A stretch of 33,755 nucleotides of DNA from CAHJXF01 sp038240015 (lineage in GTDB: Bacteria; Pseudomonadota; Gammaproteobacteria; Burkholderiales; Burkholderiaceae_D): the NCBI GenBank assembly GCA_038240015.1, contig JBBSEF010000028.1, positions 1 through 33,755 on the forward strand, read 5' to 3'. The notes below the pieces were generated by a model. That model had not been told where the DNA came from and made no database searches. It was given only the letters and a program-made list of their open reading frames with translations. The number at the start of each line of letters is the position of its first letter. Position 1 is the stretch's first letter. Position numbers and translations under genes: made by a program. Below are positions 15,542-24,248 of this stretch, one piece after another.

Positions 15542-16566
15542 AGGTCTCTCCTCGTATCGTTGGAAGGATCATTGACGATCCCTCCTTCATGCCGATCGCG
15601 ACGCGCTTCGCGAACCACTTGCCGGTCCGCTTCCCAGGGATCGCCGCCGCGGTCGCCACCCGGGTCAACGCTGCGGCCCCCGCCATCGCCGCCCCGGTCG
15701 TCGCCATCGACCGGCTCTTCCTTCGGGCCTACCGTGATGTAGTGGAGAAAGCCGCCCAGCGCGATCGCCCCGAGCGCGAGACTTGCGAGAGGTTTGGTGA
15801 TGCCCTTCCACAGCGAGACCATCGGCGAGATGGTCGGATCGACCGGCAGGTTGATGTTCTGCGGATTCTTGGCGTCCTTCAACACGTACATCACATGCGT
15901 GCCGCCCACGCCCGCCGGGTCGTACAGTCCCGCGCTGGCGTAGCCGCGCTCGTTGAGATCGGCGATGCGCTCTTCGGCGTGGACCTTCATGTCTTCCTTG
16001 CTGCCGAAGATGATCGCGCCGGTCGGACAGGTCTTCACGCACGCGGGCTCGAGGCCGACCGATACGCGGTCGGAACAAAGCGTGCACTTGTAGGCTTTCT
16101 TGTCCTTCTCCGAGATGCGCGGAACGTTGAACGGGCAGCCGGTGATGCAATAGCCGCAGCCGATGCAGTTGTCGGAGTTGAAATCGACGATGCCGTTGGC
16201 GTACTTGACGATCGCGCCGGGCGCCGGACATGCCTTCAGGCAACCCGGATCCTCGCAGTGCATGCAACCGTCCTTGCGGATGGTCCAGTCGAGTCCGCCC
16301 GCGAGCGGACCCTCCTTGGGCTCGGTCTCGAAGAAACGCATCACCGTCCATGCGTTGGCTTCGAGATCGTGCGGGTTGTCATAGACGCCGGTGTTCTTGC
16401 CCACCGTGTACTCGAGGTCGTTCCATTCGCTGCACGCGGTCTGGCAGGCCTTGCATCCGATGCATTTGGAAACATCGATCAGCTTGGCGACCTGAACAGC
16501 GTGGTTGCGGGCCTGGGGCGAAGGCGTCGTGGTCGCGGATCGCGCGACAATATTTTGATCTGACAT
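15538..16566 (-). CDS. fdoH: formate dehydrogenase beta subunit, four-cluster ferredoxin
   Basis: Electron-transfer subunit between FdoG and FdoI. It has 342 residues. Sixteen cysteines in four groups bind four [4Fe-4S] clusters: C35/38/41/45, C101/104/109/113, C134/137/140/144 and C161/164/176/180. A single transmembrane helix lies near 256-278 and anchors the otherwise periplasmic domain. Odd: E. coli homologues end soon after the helix, but this one carries about 60 further residues rich in Gly, Asp and Arg (repeated RGGD/GGD units), predicted to be in the cytoplasm. The start ATG 16566 is 9 bases after the fdoG stop, and fdoI overlaps its end, so the three are one operon. Confidence 0.96.
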   Translation of the reverse strand: MSDQNIVARSATTTPSPQARNHAVQVAKLIDVSKCIGCKACQTACSEWNDLEYTVGKNTGVYDNPHDLEANAWTVMRFFETEPKEGPLAGGLDWTIRKDGCMHCEDPGCLKACPAPGAIVKYANGIVDFNSDNCIGCGYCITGCPFNVPRISEKDKKAYKCTLCSDRVSVGLEPACVKTCPTGAIIFGSKEDMKVHAEERIADLNERGYASAGLYDPAGVGGTHVMYVLKDAKNPQNINLPVDPTISPMVSLWKGITKPLASLALGAIALGGFLHYITVGPKEEPVDGDDRGGDGGGRSVDPGGDRGGDPWEADRQVVREARRDRHEGGIVNDPSNDTRRDL

Positions 16567-16575
16567 GATGGTCCC

Positions 16576-19500
16576 CTATGCCTTCTCGATGTCGACCAGA
16601 AACGACTTGTACTCGGGCGTGTTGGTATTGGCGTCCCCCACGAACGGCGTGAGCGTGTTTACGAGGTAGCCCGACTTGGCCACGCCCGTGAAGCCCCAGT
16701 GATTCGGCAAGCCCACCGTGTGCACCGTCTGCCCGTTGCACGTCAACGTCGCGATGCGCTTGGTGACGACCGCGACCGCCTTGATGAAGCCGCGATTGGA
16801 ACGGACCTTGACCTTGTCGCCGAGCGCGATGCCCTTCAATTTCGCGAGCTCCTCGCTGATCTCCACGAACTGTTCGGGCTGCAGCATCGCCGATGTCTTG
16901 GTGTGCTTGGTCCAGTAGTGGAAGTGCTCGGTGAGTCGATAGCTGGTCGCGACATACGGAAACTCTTTCGGTTTTCCGAACTGCTCGAGGTCGCCCTTGA
17001 AGACCCGTGCCGCGGGGTTATAGACCGCCTTCGCATTGCCGGGATTCAAGAGGTTGACCGTGAGCGGAGACTCCATCGGCTCGTAGTGCTCCGGGAACGG
17101 GCCCTCGTTCATCGCGCCCACCGCGAAGAAGCGCGCGACGCCTTCGGGCAGCAGGATGAATGGCCCGACGTTTTCTTCGGGCTTCACGGTCGGACCGTAG
17201 TCGGGCACATCGCTGCCCGCCCATCGTTGACCGTTCCACGCGATCACCTTGCGCTTCGCGTCCCACGGCTTGCCCGCCGGGTCGGCACTCGCGCGGTTGT
17301 AGAGGATGCGGCGATTGGCCGGCCACGCCCACGCCCAGTTGGGCGTGTTGCCATTGCCCGAGTCGGTGTTGTCGCGCCTGGCCATTTGATTGCCGGCCTG
17401 CGTCCACGCCCCCGAAAAGAGCCAGCAGCCGCATGCGGTGCTGCCGTCGTCGCGCAACTGCGCGAAGCCTGCGAGTTGCTCTCCCGCTTTCGCAACCGTC
17501 TTGGTCGCATCGGTGGGATCGGGCAGATCGGCGAGCGCACGGCCGTTGTACTCACGCGCGAGCTCGTCGGGTGCGGGCGACTCCGGATCGCGATGCGCCC
17601 AGGTGAGATTGAGAACCGGATCCGGATATGTGCCGCCGTCCTTGCGGTACAACGCCCGGATACGCGTGAAGATGCCGGCCATGATGTCCGGATCGCCGCG
17701 CGCTTCACCAGGAGGCTCGGCGCCCTTCCAGTGCCATTGCAATACGCGGCTGGAACTGACGAGCGAGCCGTCTTCTTCGGCGAAGCAAGTCGAAGGCAAA
17801 CGAAACACGGTGGTCTGAATCTTCGCGGTGTCGACTTCGTTGAAGTCGGGAATGTTGCGCCAGAAGTCTCCGGTCTCGGTCGCGAGCGGATCGACGATCA
17901 CGAGGAACTTCAACTTCGCGAGCGCGGCGCCGACCTTGGCCTTGTTGGGAAACGATGCGAGCGGATTGAAGCCCTGCGCGATGTAGCCGTTGATGCGACC
18001 GTTGTACATGTCCTCGAAGACCTGCAGCACATCGTGCAGCTTGTCGAGCTTGGGCAGATATTCGTAGGCCCAGTTGTTGTCCTTGGTCGCGGCATCGCCG
18101 AACCACGCCTTCATCAGGCTCACATGAAACTTCGGATAGTTCTGCCAGTAGCTCACCTGCTTGGGGCGCAAGGGTTTCAAGGTGCGCTTGTCGAGATAGG
18201 CCTGGAAATCCGGCTCCTTCTCGCCGGGCAACGTCATGTAGCCGGGAAGCAGATTCGACAACAGACCCAGATCGGTCAGCCCCTGAATGTTCGAGTGGCC
18301 GCGCAACGCATTCATGCCGCCGCCCGCGATACCCATGTTGCCGAGCAAGAGCTGCACCATCGCGCCGGTGCGGATCATCTGCGAGCCCTGGCTGTGTTGC
18401 GTCCAGCCGAGCGCGTACATGATGGTCATCGCGCGCCCTGCGCGGCCGGTGCTGCCGATCATCTCGCACACCTTCAGGAACTTGTCCTTCGGCGTGCCGC
18501 AGATCTTCTCGACCATCTCGGGCGTGTAGCGCGCGTAATGCGCCTTCATCAGATTGAACACGCAACGCGGATTGGCAAGCGTGGGATCGACTTCGGCGAA
18601 GCCGTCGGCGCCGATCTTGTAATTCCACGAACTCTTGTCGTAGGCACGCTTCTCCGGGTTGTAGCCCGAGAAGATGCCGTCCTTGAAATCGTAGTCGTCG
18701 CGCACCACGAACGCCATGTCCGAATAGTTCTTGACGTACTCCTCGTGGTACTTGTTGTTGGCGATCAGATAGTTGATCACGCCGCCGAGAAACGCGATGT
18801 CGGTCCCCGCGCGGATCGGCGCGTAGTAATCGGCCAGCGCGGCCGAGCGCGTGAAGCGCGGATCGACGACGACCAGGCGCGCCTTGTTGTGCGCCTTGGC
18901 TTCGGTGACCCACTTGAACCCGCACGGGTGCGCTTCGGCGGCATTGCCGCCCATGATCAAAACTACATCCGCATTCTTGATGTCAACCCAGTGGTTGGTC
19001 ATCGCACCACGGCCAAACGTCGGAGCAAGACTTGCTACCGTCGGGCCGTGTCAGACACGCGCTTGATTGTCAAAATTGAGAATGCCCAGAGAGCGAACGA
19101 CCTTGTGCGTGACGTAACCGGTTTCATTGGACGACGCCGATGCGGCGAGCACGCCCATCGTCGGCCAGCGATTGACGGTGACGCCGTCCTTGTTCTTCGC
19201 CTCGAAATTCTTGTCGCGATCTTCCTTCATCAGCTTGGCGATGCGCGTCAAGGCATCGTCCCAGCCGATGCGCTTCCACTCGTTCGAACCGGCCTCGCGC
19301 ACCTGCGGATACTTCAGGCGATTGGGGCTGTGCACGAATTCGAGCAGCCCCGCGCCCTTCGGACACAGCGTGCCGCGATTGACCGGATGATCGGGGTCTC
19401 CCTCGATGTGCATGATCTCGGACTTGGCGTTCTTCGCGCGGTCGCCCAGGCCGTACATCAGGATGCCGCAACCGACCGAGCAATACGGGCAGGTATTGCG

Positions 19501-19644
19501 CGTCTCGGTCGTGCGCGCGAGCTTGAATTGCCGTGCCTGCTCGCTGGCGAATGCGGTCGAATAACCCATCGCCGCCAGACCCGACGCGCCAATTCCCGCC
19601 GCACTGATGCGGAAGAACTGCCGTCGGGAGACTTTCATCTCCAT
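16576..19644 (-). CDS. fdoG: formate dehydrogenase-O/N type alpha subunit, selenoprotein (UGA = Sec198)
   Basis: Catalytic subunit of the respiratory formate dehydrogenase; exported by Tat and acting at the periplasmic face. ATG 19644, with GGAG 6 bases upstream, gives 1022 residues including selenocysteine, the same size as E. coli FdnG/FdoG. Seen: the twin-arginine signal SRRQFFR (6-12) with a hydrophobic stretch ending at AFA; the [4Fe-4S] motif C52, C55, C59, C94; and the segment NFDNQARV-TGA-HGPTVASLAPTFGRGAM, in which TGA at 19053-19051 is codon 198, matching Sec196 of the E. coli enzymes. The frame continues without a further stop to TAG at 16576. A SECIS hairpin follows the UGA, and selA, selB and selC lie in the same strand block. 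A pseudogene reading is therefore wrong. Confidence 0.97.
19011..19053 (-). promoter_or_regulatory. bacterial SECIS element of fdoG
   Basis: In the mRNA, 11 bases after UGA, GG-U-AGCA pairs with UGCU-CC, leaving a bulged U (19037) and the loop AGUCU (19032-19028). Bulged U plus a GU in the loop, at this exact spacing, are the features SelB recognises in the E. coli fdnG and fdhF elements. A lower GGCC/GGCC stem (19047-19044 with 19014-19011) can extend it. Confidence 0.9.
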
Positions 19645-20025
19645 GACACACTCCTCTTTATTTCGGGCCGCTTTCGACACAGCCCTCGTGAGTAACCAAC
19701 TGGTAATCAGCAACTGGCGTACAGCCTACGCTTCGCCGGTGATGCTCGCACTGAGATACGCGCAATTCAATAAGTATTTTCGCGTAGGAAGACGGTCGAG
19801 AGGAATCGACGGCCAAGGGGGCTGCATGCGAGCGCAGAAGGTAGGTGTCCGTCCTTTTTCCAATTAGACGATTTACCGATGGGTGGGACGACCGCCGTTT
19901 CGTATCGTGATTCGCCGCGGAAGAAGTCGGGCTTTTGAGAAAGCGCTAGCGAGTTGGCTCGTTATCGGTAATGATCGAGTGGCGATCGGCATGGCACGAA
20001 AGTGCATCAAATTGACTTGGAGGAT
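19645..20025. other. intergenic region between fdoG and the microprotein gene
   Basis: About 380 bases without a convincing gene. It should hold the fdoGHI promoter on the - strand and that of the microprotein on the + strand. The only clear structure is TACGCG (19757-19762) repeated inverted as CGCGTA (19781-19786) around an 18-base AT-rich spacer that contrasts with the GC-rich surroundings, plus the short direct repeat CAACTGG near 19700. No confident -35/-10 pair or FNR box was found. Confidence 0.4.
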
Positions 20026-20031
20026 ATGCAC

Positions 20032-20106
20032 GTGAATAACATCGTCTGGATAGTCGGCGCGGTAGTCATCATCATTGCAGTGCTGGGGTTCTTCGGACTT
20101 CGGTAG
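20032..20106 (+). CDS. 24-residue single-span membrane microprotein
   Basis: A very short frame encoding a protein that is almost wholly one transmembrane helix (NNIVWIVGAVVIIIAVLGFF) with a short positively charged end (GLR). A strong Shine-Dalgarno GGAGG stands 8 bases before GTG 20032; an in-frame ATG at 20026 lies only 2-3 bases behind it, too close, so GTG is preferred. Small hydrophobic proteins with IVG...VI..LGFFGLR-like sequences occur in many alpha- and betaproteobacteria and have no known function that I can name. It stands alone, divergent from fdoG and convergent with the reductase gene. No terminator with a T run follows. Confidence 0.68.
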   Translation: MNNIVWIVGAVVIIIAVLGFFGLR

Positions 20107-20215
20107 CGTGGATATGCGTGCGCGCTCGGGCGACGGACAAGTCGCTTGTGCGCGTACGCACGTCTGTCACTGGCCGCTCGGCGCAGCGACTGGAGGCTGC
20201 GTCGACGCGACGACC

Positions 20216-21214
20216 TCAAGCATCGAGCAGACCGTCCGATAGCGCGCGCTCGCGGACCAGCGCGTAGATCATGCGCGTCACCGGTACCGGTACATCGACA
20301 CGTTCGGCGAGCTCGATGACCGCACCGACGATCGCTTCGATCTCGGGTTTCTTGTGCGCCTCGAAATCCTGATGCATCGAGATGCGCGCCGCGCCCAGAC
20401 GCCGCGCGACATCGATGCGTTCTTCGGGCGTCATCGCGATGTGCACCCCATAGCCGCGCGCGACCGCCATGCCTTCTTTGAGCAGCGGCCGGATCACCTC
20501 GAGCAAACCTTGGCTGCTGCACAGCCGCGCCATGTCGGCGAAGGTGAGCGCGGCGATCGGATTGAAACTTAGGTTGCCGATCAGCTTGGCCCAGACGTCG
20601 TGCCGGATGTCCTTCGCCATCGTGGCCTCGAGCCCCGCCTCGGCTATCGACGAAGCGAGCGTCGAAAGCCGCGTCGTGATCGGGTCCGCGAGTCCGCGAT
20701 CGATCTCTCCGATGATGAAGCCCTTACCTTTGGTGTGATGCACGACACCTGGCTGTGTGACTTCACCGGCCGCGTGCACCACGCAGCCGATGATGGCTTC
20801 GGCGGCGATCACCTTGGTCATATCGCCTTGCGGATCGACGCACCTGACCACCATGCCGTCGTGCTCGCCGCGCTCGCGCTGGAAGTACCACCACGGCACG
20901 CCGTTGATGGCGGGCACGACGATCGTGTGCGGGCCTACCAACGAAGCGATGCGCGGAAGCATCGCGGGAATTGCGTGGACCTTGAGCCCGATGAAGACCA
21001 CGTCCTGCACACCGAAGTCGGATGGCTCTTCCGAAGCGGCCATCGCCTGCGTGTCGGTGCGATCGTTCTGATGGTCAACCAGAGTCAGGCCGCGCGTTGC
21101 GATCGCTTCGCGATGCGCGCCTCGCGCGACCACCGACAGGTCGTGGCCCGCGGCAGCGAGTCGAAACGCGAGCAAGCCGCCGATCGCGCCCGCGCCCACG
21201 ACGCAGATCTTCAT
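20216..21214 (-). CDS. 2-dehydropantoate 2-reductase (ketopantoate reductase) family protein
   Basis: A 332-residue NADP-dependent dehydrogenase of the PanE/ApbA family. Seen: the nucleotide-binding loop GAGAIGG (7-13) after the first strand, the signature VFIGLKVHAIP, PAINGVPWW, and the C-terminal all-helical ApbA_C domain with DIRHDVWAKLIGNLSFNPIAALT, which bears the catalytic lysine of the family. The long insert VDPQGDMTKVIAAEAIIGCVVHAAGEV is usual in the broader paralogues rather than in the true pantothenate enzyme. No pantothenate genes are close, so the reductase may act on another 2-keto acid. The start ATG 21214 is preceded by GAAAGGAAACGTGA, an acceptable ribosome-binding site. Confidence 0.85.
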   Translation of the reverse strand: MKICVVGAGAIGGLLAFRLAAAGHDLSVVARGAHREAIATRGLTLVDHQNDRTDTQAMAASEEPSDFGVQDVVFIGLKVHAIPAMLPRIASLVGPHTIVVPAINGVPWWYFQRERGEHDGMVVRCVDPQGDMTKVIAAEAIIGCVVHAAGEVTQPGVVHHTKGKGFIIGEIDRGLADPITTRLSTLASSIAEAGLEATMAKDIRHDVWAKLIGNLSFNPIAALTFADMARLCSSQGLLEVIRPLLKEGMAVARGYGVHIAMTPEERIDVARRLGAARISMHQDFEAHKKPEIEAIVGAVIELAERVDVPVPVTRMIYALVRERALSDGLLDA

Positions 21215-21383
21215 TCACGTTTCCTTTCGCAACGACGAAGCGCGTGCGCGCGACGCCGTGTCAGGCCGCGCTTCTCCGACGCGGCTATGAGTTGCACGCC
21301 GACAGCGCCGATGTGCGGATGGGTTCGCAATGCGGTTTGCTTCAAAAAAACATTTCCATGCTTCACGTGACGAGGAGAACCGC

Positions 21384-21737
21384 ATGCAGCCCCTGATCAA
21401 ACGATGGACCTTGGCCGCGAGCTTCGCCGTGCTTGTGCCGATGCTCGCGTCTATCGGCGCTTGCGGCAAGGCCCCCGCAACGAATACCAGTTCGGCAACG
21501 ACCGCCACGACGACCTCGAGCACGCCGACCGTCCCTGCACCGTCCGGTGACAGCACACCCAAGCCCGCCGATACCATGGCAGCGCCCGCCATGCCGCAAA
21601 ATGAAAAGACCGGGTCGACCACGCCGTCGACCGTCGGCACCGCATCGTCGGGCGCGCCGCCCTATTCGATGCAGGGCGCACCCGAAGGCAACCCCGCGCC
21701 GTCGCAAGGGACGAATGCAGGCGAGACCAAGAAATAA
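21384..21737 (+). CDS. small proline/threonine-rich lipoprotein, unknown function
   Basis: A 117-residue protein. GAGGAG 7 bases before ATG 21384 decides the start over the in-frame upstream codon at 21330. The N-terminus KRWTLAASFAVLVPMLASIGAC is a lipoprotein signal peptide with C27 as lipidation site (lipobox IGAC). The remainder is low-complexity, rich in Ala, Thr, Ser and Pro, and probably unstructured, ending in GETKK. No domain is recognised. It stands alone between two minus-strand genes. Its product is most likely a periplasm-facing or outer-membrane anchored linker-like protein; that is inference. Confidence 0.68.
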   Translation: MQPLIKRWTLAASFAVLVPMLASIGACGKAPATNTSSATTATTTSSTPTVPAPSGDSTPKPADTMAAPAMPQNEKTGSTTPSTVGTASSGAPPYSMQGAPEGNPAPSQGTNAGETKK

Positions 21738-21799
21738 TTCGGACGGGCGAGGTTGCGTGATCGCGCCCTCGTTCACCGGCAACACACCCGCGTCTCATC

Positions 21800-22909
21800 T
21801 CACGTGTTGCGAACCACGATCGTCGGAAACTTGCTCGACATGTCCTTGGCTTTTTCGGCGACCGCGATCGCGATCTTTCGCGCGATCGTCTTGTAGGTTC
21901 GCGCCAGCGTGCCGTCGGGATCGGCAACCACCGTAGGCGTTCCCGAATCGGCCTGTTCGCGGATGCGAATGTCCAGCGGCAGCCCGCCGAGAAACGTCAC
22001 GCCATATTCCTCGCACATCTTCTGCCCGCCGCCTGCGCCGAAGATGTGTTCGACGTGACCGCAGTTCGTGCACACGTGCAGGCTCATGTTCTCGATCACG
22101 CCGAGAATCGGGATGCCGACCTTCTCGAACATCTTGAGCCCCTTCTTCGCATCAAGAAGCGCGATGTCCTGCGGCGTCGTGACGATCACCGCACCGGTCA
22201 CCGGCACCTTTTGCGACAGCGTCAACTGTACGTCGCCGGTTCCGGGCGGCATGTCGACGATCAGGTAGTCGAGATCGCGCCAGTTGGTCTGCTCGAGCAA
22301 TTGCGTGAGCGCCTGCGTGACGATCGGGCCGCGCCACACCATCGGCTCGTCGGCATCGATCATGAAACCGATCGAGCTCGCCTGAATGCCGTGTCGCTCC
22401 ATCGGCTCCATGGTCTTGCCGTCGCGCGTTTCAGGCCTGCCTGAAATGCCGAGCATGGTAGGCTGCGACGGTCCGTAGATGTCGGCGTCGAGGATGCCGA
22501 CGGTCGCACCTTCGGCCGCGAGCGCGAGCGCGAGATTGACCGCCGTCGTGCTCTTGCCCACGCCGCCCTTGCCGGACGCGATCGCGATGATGTTCTTCAC
22601 GTTGGGCAATGGCTTCACGCCGCGCTGCACTGCATGCGCGACGATCTTCGAAGCGACGTTGACGCTGACGTTGACAACGCCGGGCACGGCGCGCAATGCG
22701 TTGATGACCTGATTGCGGATCACATCGACCTGGCTCTGTCCGGGATAACCGAGTTCGACGTCGAGCGAGACATTGACACTGCCGTCGGCGCCGCCATCGA
22801 CGGCATCGATGCGCAAATTGCGTATCGATTTCGTGGCCGCGAGGTCCTTGCCGGTGTTGGAATCGATCACGCCGGACAAGGCTGCGTGGACTTGCTGTTC
22901 GATGGTCAT
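21800..22909 (-). CDS. apbC: iron-sulfur cluster carrier protein ApbC/Mrp
   Basis: A 369-residue P-loop ATPase of the Mrp/NBP35 family that binds and transfers [4Fe-4S] clusters. Residues 1-85 are the MIP18-type (DUF59) domain. The ATPase part has the deviant Walker A GKGGVGKS (113-120), DADIYGPSQP, the strand YLIVDMPPGTGD and the cluster-binding CxxC in HVCTNCGH. Length and order match the standard protein. The window is rich in Fe-S enzymes, but the gene is a widespread housekeeping one and no direct link is shown. The start ATG 22909 is conventional. Confidence 0.95.
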   Translation of the reverse strand: MTIEQQVHAALSGVIDSNTGKDLAATKSIRNLRIDAVDGGADGSVNVSLDVELGYPGQSQVDVIRNQVINALRAVPGVVNVSVNVASKIVAHAVQRGVKPLPNVKNIIAIASGKGGVGKSTTAVNLALALAAEGATVGILDADIYGPSQPTMLGISGRPETRDGKTMEPMERHGIQASSIGFMIDADEPMVWRGPIVTQALTQLLEQTNWRDLDYLIVDMPPGTGDVQLTLSQKVPVTGAVIVTTPQDIALLDAKKGLKMFEKVGIPILGVIENMSLHVCTNCGHVEHIFGAGGGQKMCEEYGVTFLGGLPLDIRIREQADSGTPTVVADPDGTLARTYKTIARKIAIAVAEKAKDMSSKFPTIVVRNT

Positions 22910-22961
22910 GAATGGAAGGGCAGGTGAGTGAGTCGTCGAGTCTAGCCGAAGGCAGTCCTCG

Positions 22962-24248
22962 CTATCGAATCATCCCCAGCACTGTAGGCAACCACAGCGA
23001 CAAGCCAGGCCAGTAGGTAACGATCACGAGGAACACCAGCATCGTCAACAGCCACGGCCACACCGCGACGGTCAATTCCGAGATGCCCATCTTCGTGATG
23101 CCTGATGCGACGTAGAGGTTCAGCCCCACCGGCGGATGACACATGCCGACTTCCATGTTGACCGTGATCAATATGCCGAAGTGGATCGGGTTGATGCCCA
23201 GTTTGATCGCGACCGGAAACAGGATAGGCGCGAGGATCAGCACGATCGACGAAGGCTCCATCACGTTGCCTGCCAACAGCAGCAGCGCGTTGACGACCAA
23301 GAGGAAAGCGATCGGCCCCAAGCCCTGTCCCAGAATCCAGTCGGCCATCGCCTGCGGGATCTGTTCGGACGTGATCAGAAACGAGAACAACACCGCGTTG
23401 GTGATGATGTAGAGCAGCATCGCCGAGAGGCTGGCCGAATCGAGCAGGACCTTCGGCACGCGCTTGAGCGGCATGTCCTTGTAGACGAAGACGGCGATGA
23501 TGAAGGCATAGACGGCGCTCATCGCCGCCGCCTCGGTCGGCGTGAAGATGCCCGTGTAGATGCCGCCGATCACGACCACGATCAAGAGCAGGCCCCACAC
23601 GCTTTCACGAAACGCACGCAGGCGTGCACCCCATGTCGCGCGCGGCAAGCGCGGGTAGTTGTTCTTGCGCGCCAGCCACCAGGTGGTCAGTCCCAGCATC
23701 ATGGCGAGCACGAGTCCGGGGATGACACCCGCCATGAAGAGCGCACCCACCGAGGTGTTGGTCGACACCGAATACATCACCATCACGATCGACGGTGGGA
23801 TCAGGATGCCGAGCGCACCCGACGTGGTGATGATGCCGGCACCGAATTTTTTCGGATAGCCCTGTCTCACCATCGCCGGAAGAATGATCGAGCCGATCGC
23901 GACGACGGTCGCGGGGCTCGATCCCGATACGGCCGCGAACAGCGCGCACGCCATCACGCCGGCCAGCGCGAGGCCGCCGTGAAAGTGGCCGACCATGCTG
24001 GTCGCGAACATGATCATGCGGCGCGCGACGCCGCCGTGTGTCAGGAAGTTGCCGGCCAGGATGAAGAACGGGATCGCCATGATCTCGAACTTCTCGATGC
24101 CGGTGAAGAGCTTCAACGCGACCGATTCGATCGGCACGTCGGTCATCGCGAAGAGGAAGGTGAGAACCGTCAGGCCGAGCGATATCGAGATCGGCATGCC
24201 AGTCAGCATCAGCGCGAACAGCAGGATGAAAATGATCCATGCGTTCAT
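22962..24248 (-). CDS. dctM: TRAP transporter large permease DctM
   Basis: The 428-residue large membrane subunit of a tripartite ATP-independent periplasmic transporter, which drives solute uptake with a sodium or proton gradient. It is hydrophobic throughout, with about 12 spans. Typical segments are MAIPFFILAGNFLTHGGVARR, FAAVSGSSPATVVAIGSIILP and HPPVGLNLYVASGI, all conserved in DctM. The start overlaps the dctQ stop by 4 bases (ATGA). No dctP is adjacent; the likely one lies at 32.3-33.4 kb on the same strand. The substrate cannot be read from the permease. Confidence 0.95.
   Translation of the reverse strand: MNAWIIFILLFALMLTGMPISISLGLTVLTFLFAMTDVPIESVALKLFTGIEKFEIMAIPFFILAGNFLTHGGVARRMIMFATSMVGHFHGGLALAGVMACALFAAVSGSSPATVVAIGSIILPAMVRQGYPKKFGAGIITTSGALGILIPPSIVMVMYSVSTNTSVGALFMAGVIPGLVLAMMLGLTTWWLARKNNYPRLPRATWGARLRAFRESVWGLLLIVVVIGGIYTGIFTPTEAAAMSAVYAFIIAVFVYKDMPLKRVPKVLLDSASLSAMLLYIITNAVLFSFLITSEQIPQAMADWILGQGLGPIAFLLVVNALLLLAGNVMEPSSIVLILAPILFPVAIKLGINPIHFGILITVNMEVGMCHPPVGLNLYVASGITKMGISELTVAVWPWLLTMLVFLVIVTYWPGLSLWLPTVLGMIR

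Noticed and set aside
16699..19695. A 998-codon open frame on the + strand
   Set aside because: It is antisense to fdoG, has biased arginine/histidine-rich composition, no domains and no ribosome-binding site; it is a shadow of GC-rich codon use.
16576..19713. fdoG as two separate genes or a frameshifted pseudogene
   Set aside because: The break is a TGA at the known Sec position, the frame is kept on both sides, a SECIS follows, and selA, selB and selC are next to it.
19991..20005. Sigma-54 promoter (TGGCACGAAAGTGCA)
   Set aside because: The GG and GC elements are 9 bases apart instead of 10, and the -12 box lacks TTGC; the sequence is better seen as the short palindrome GCAC-GAAA-GTGC.
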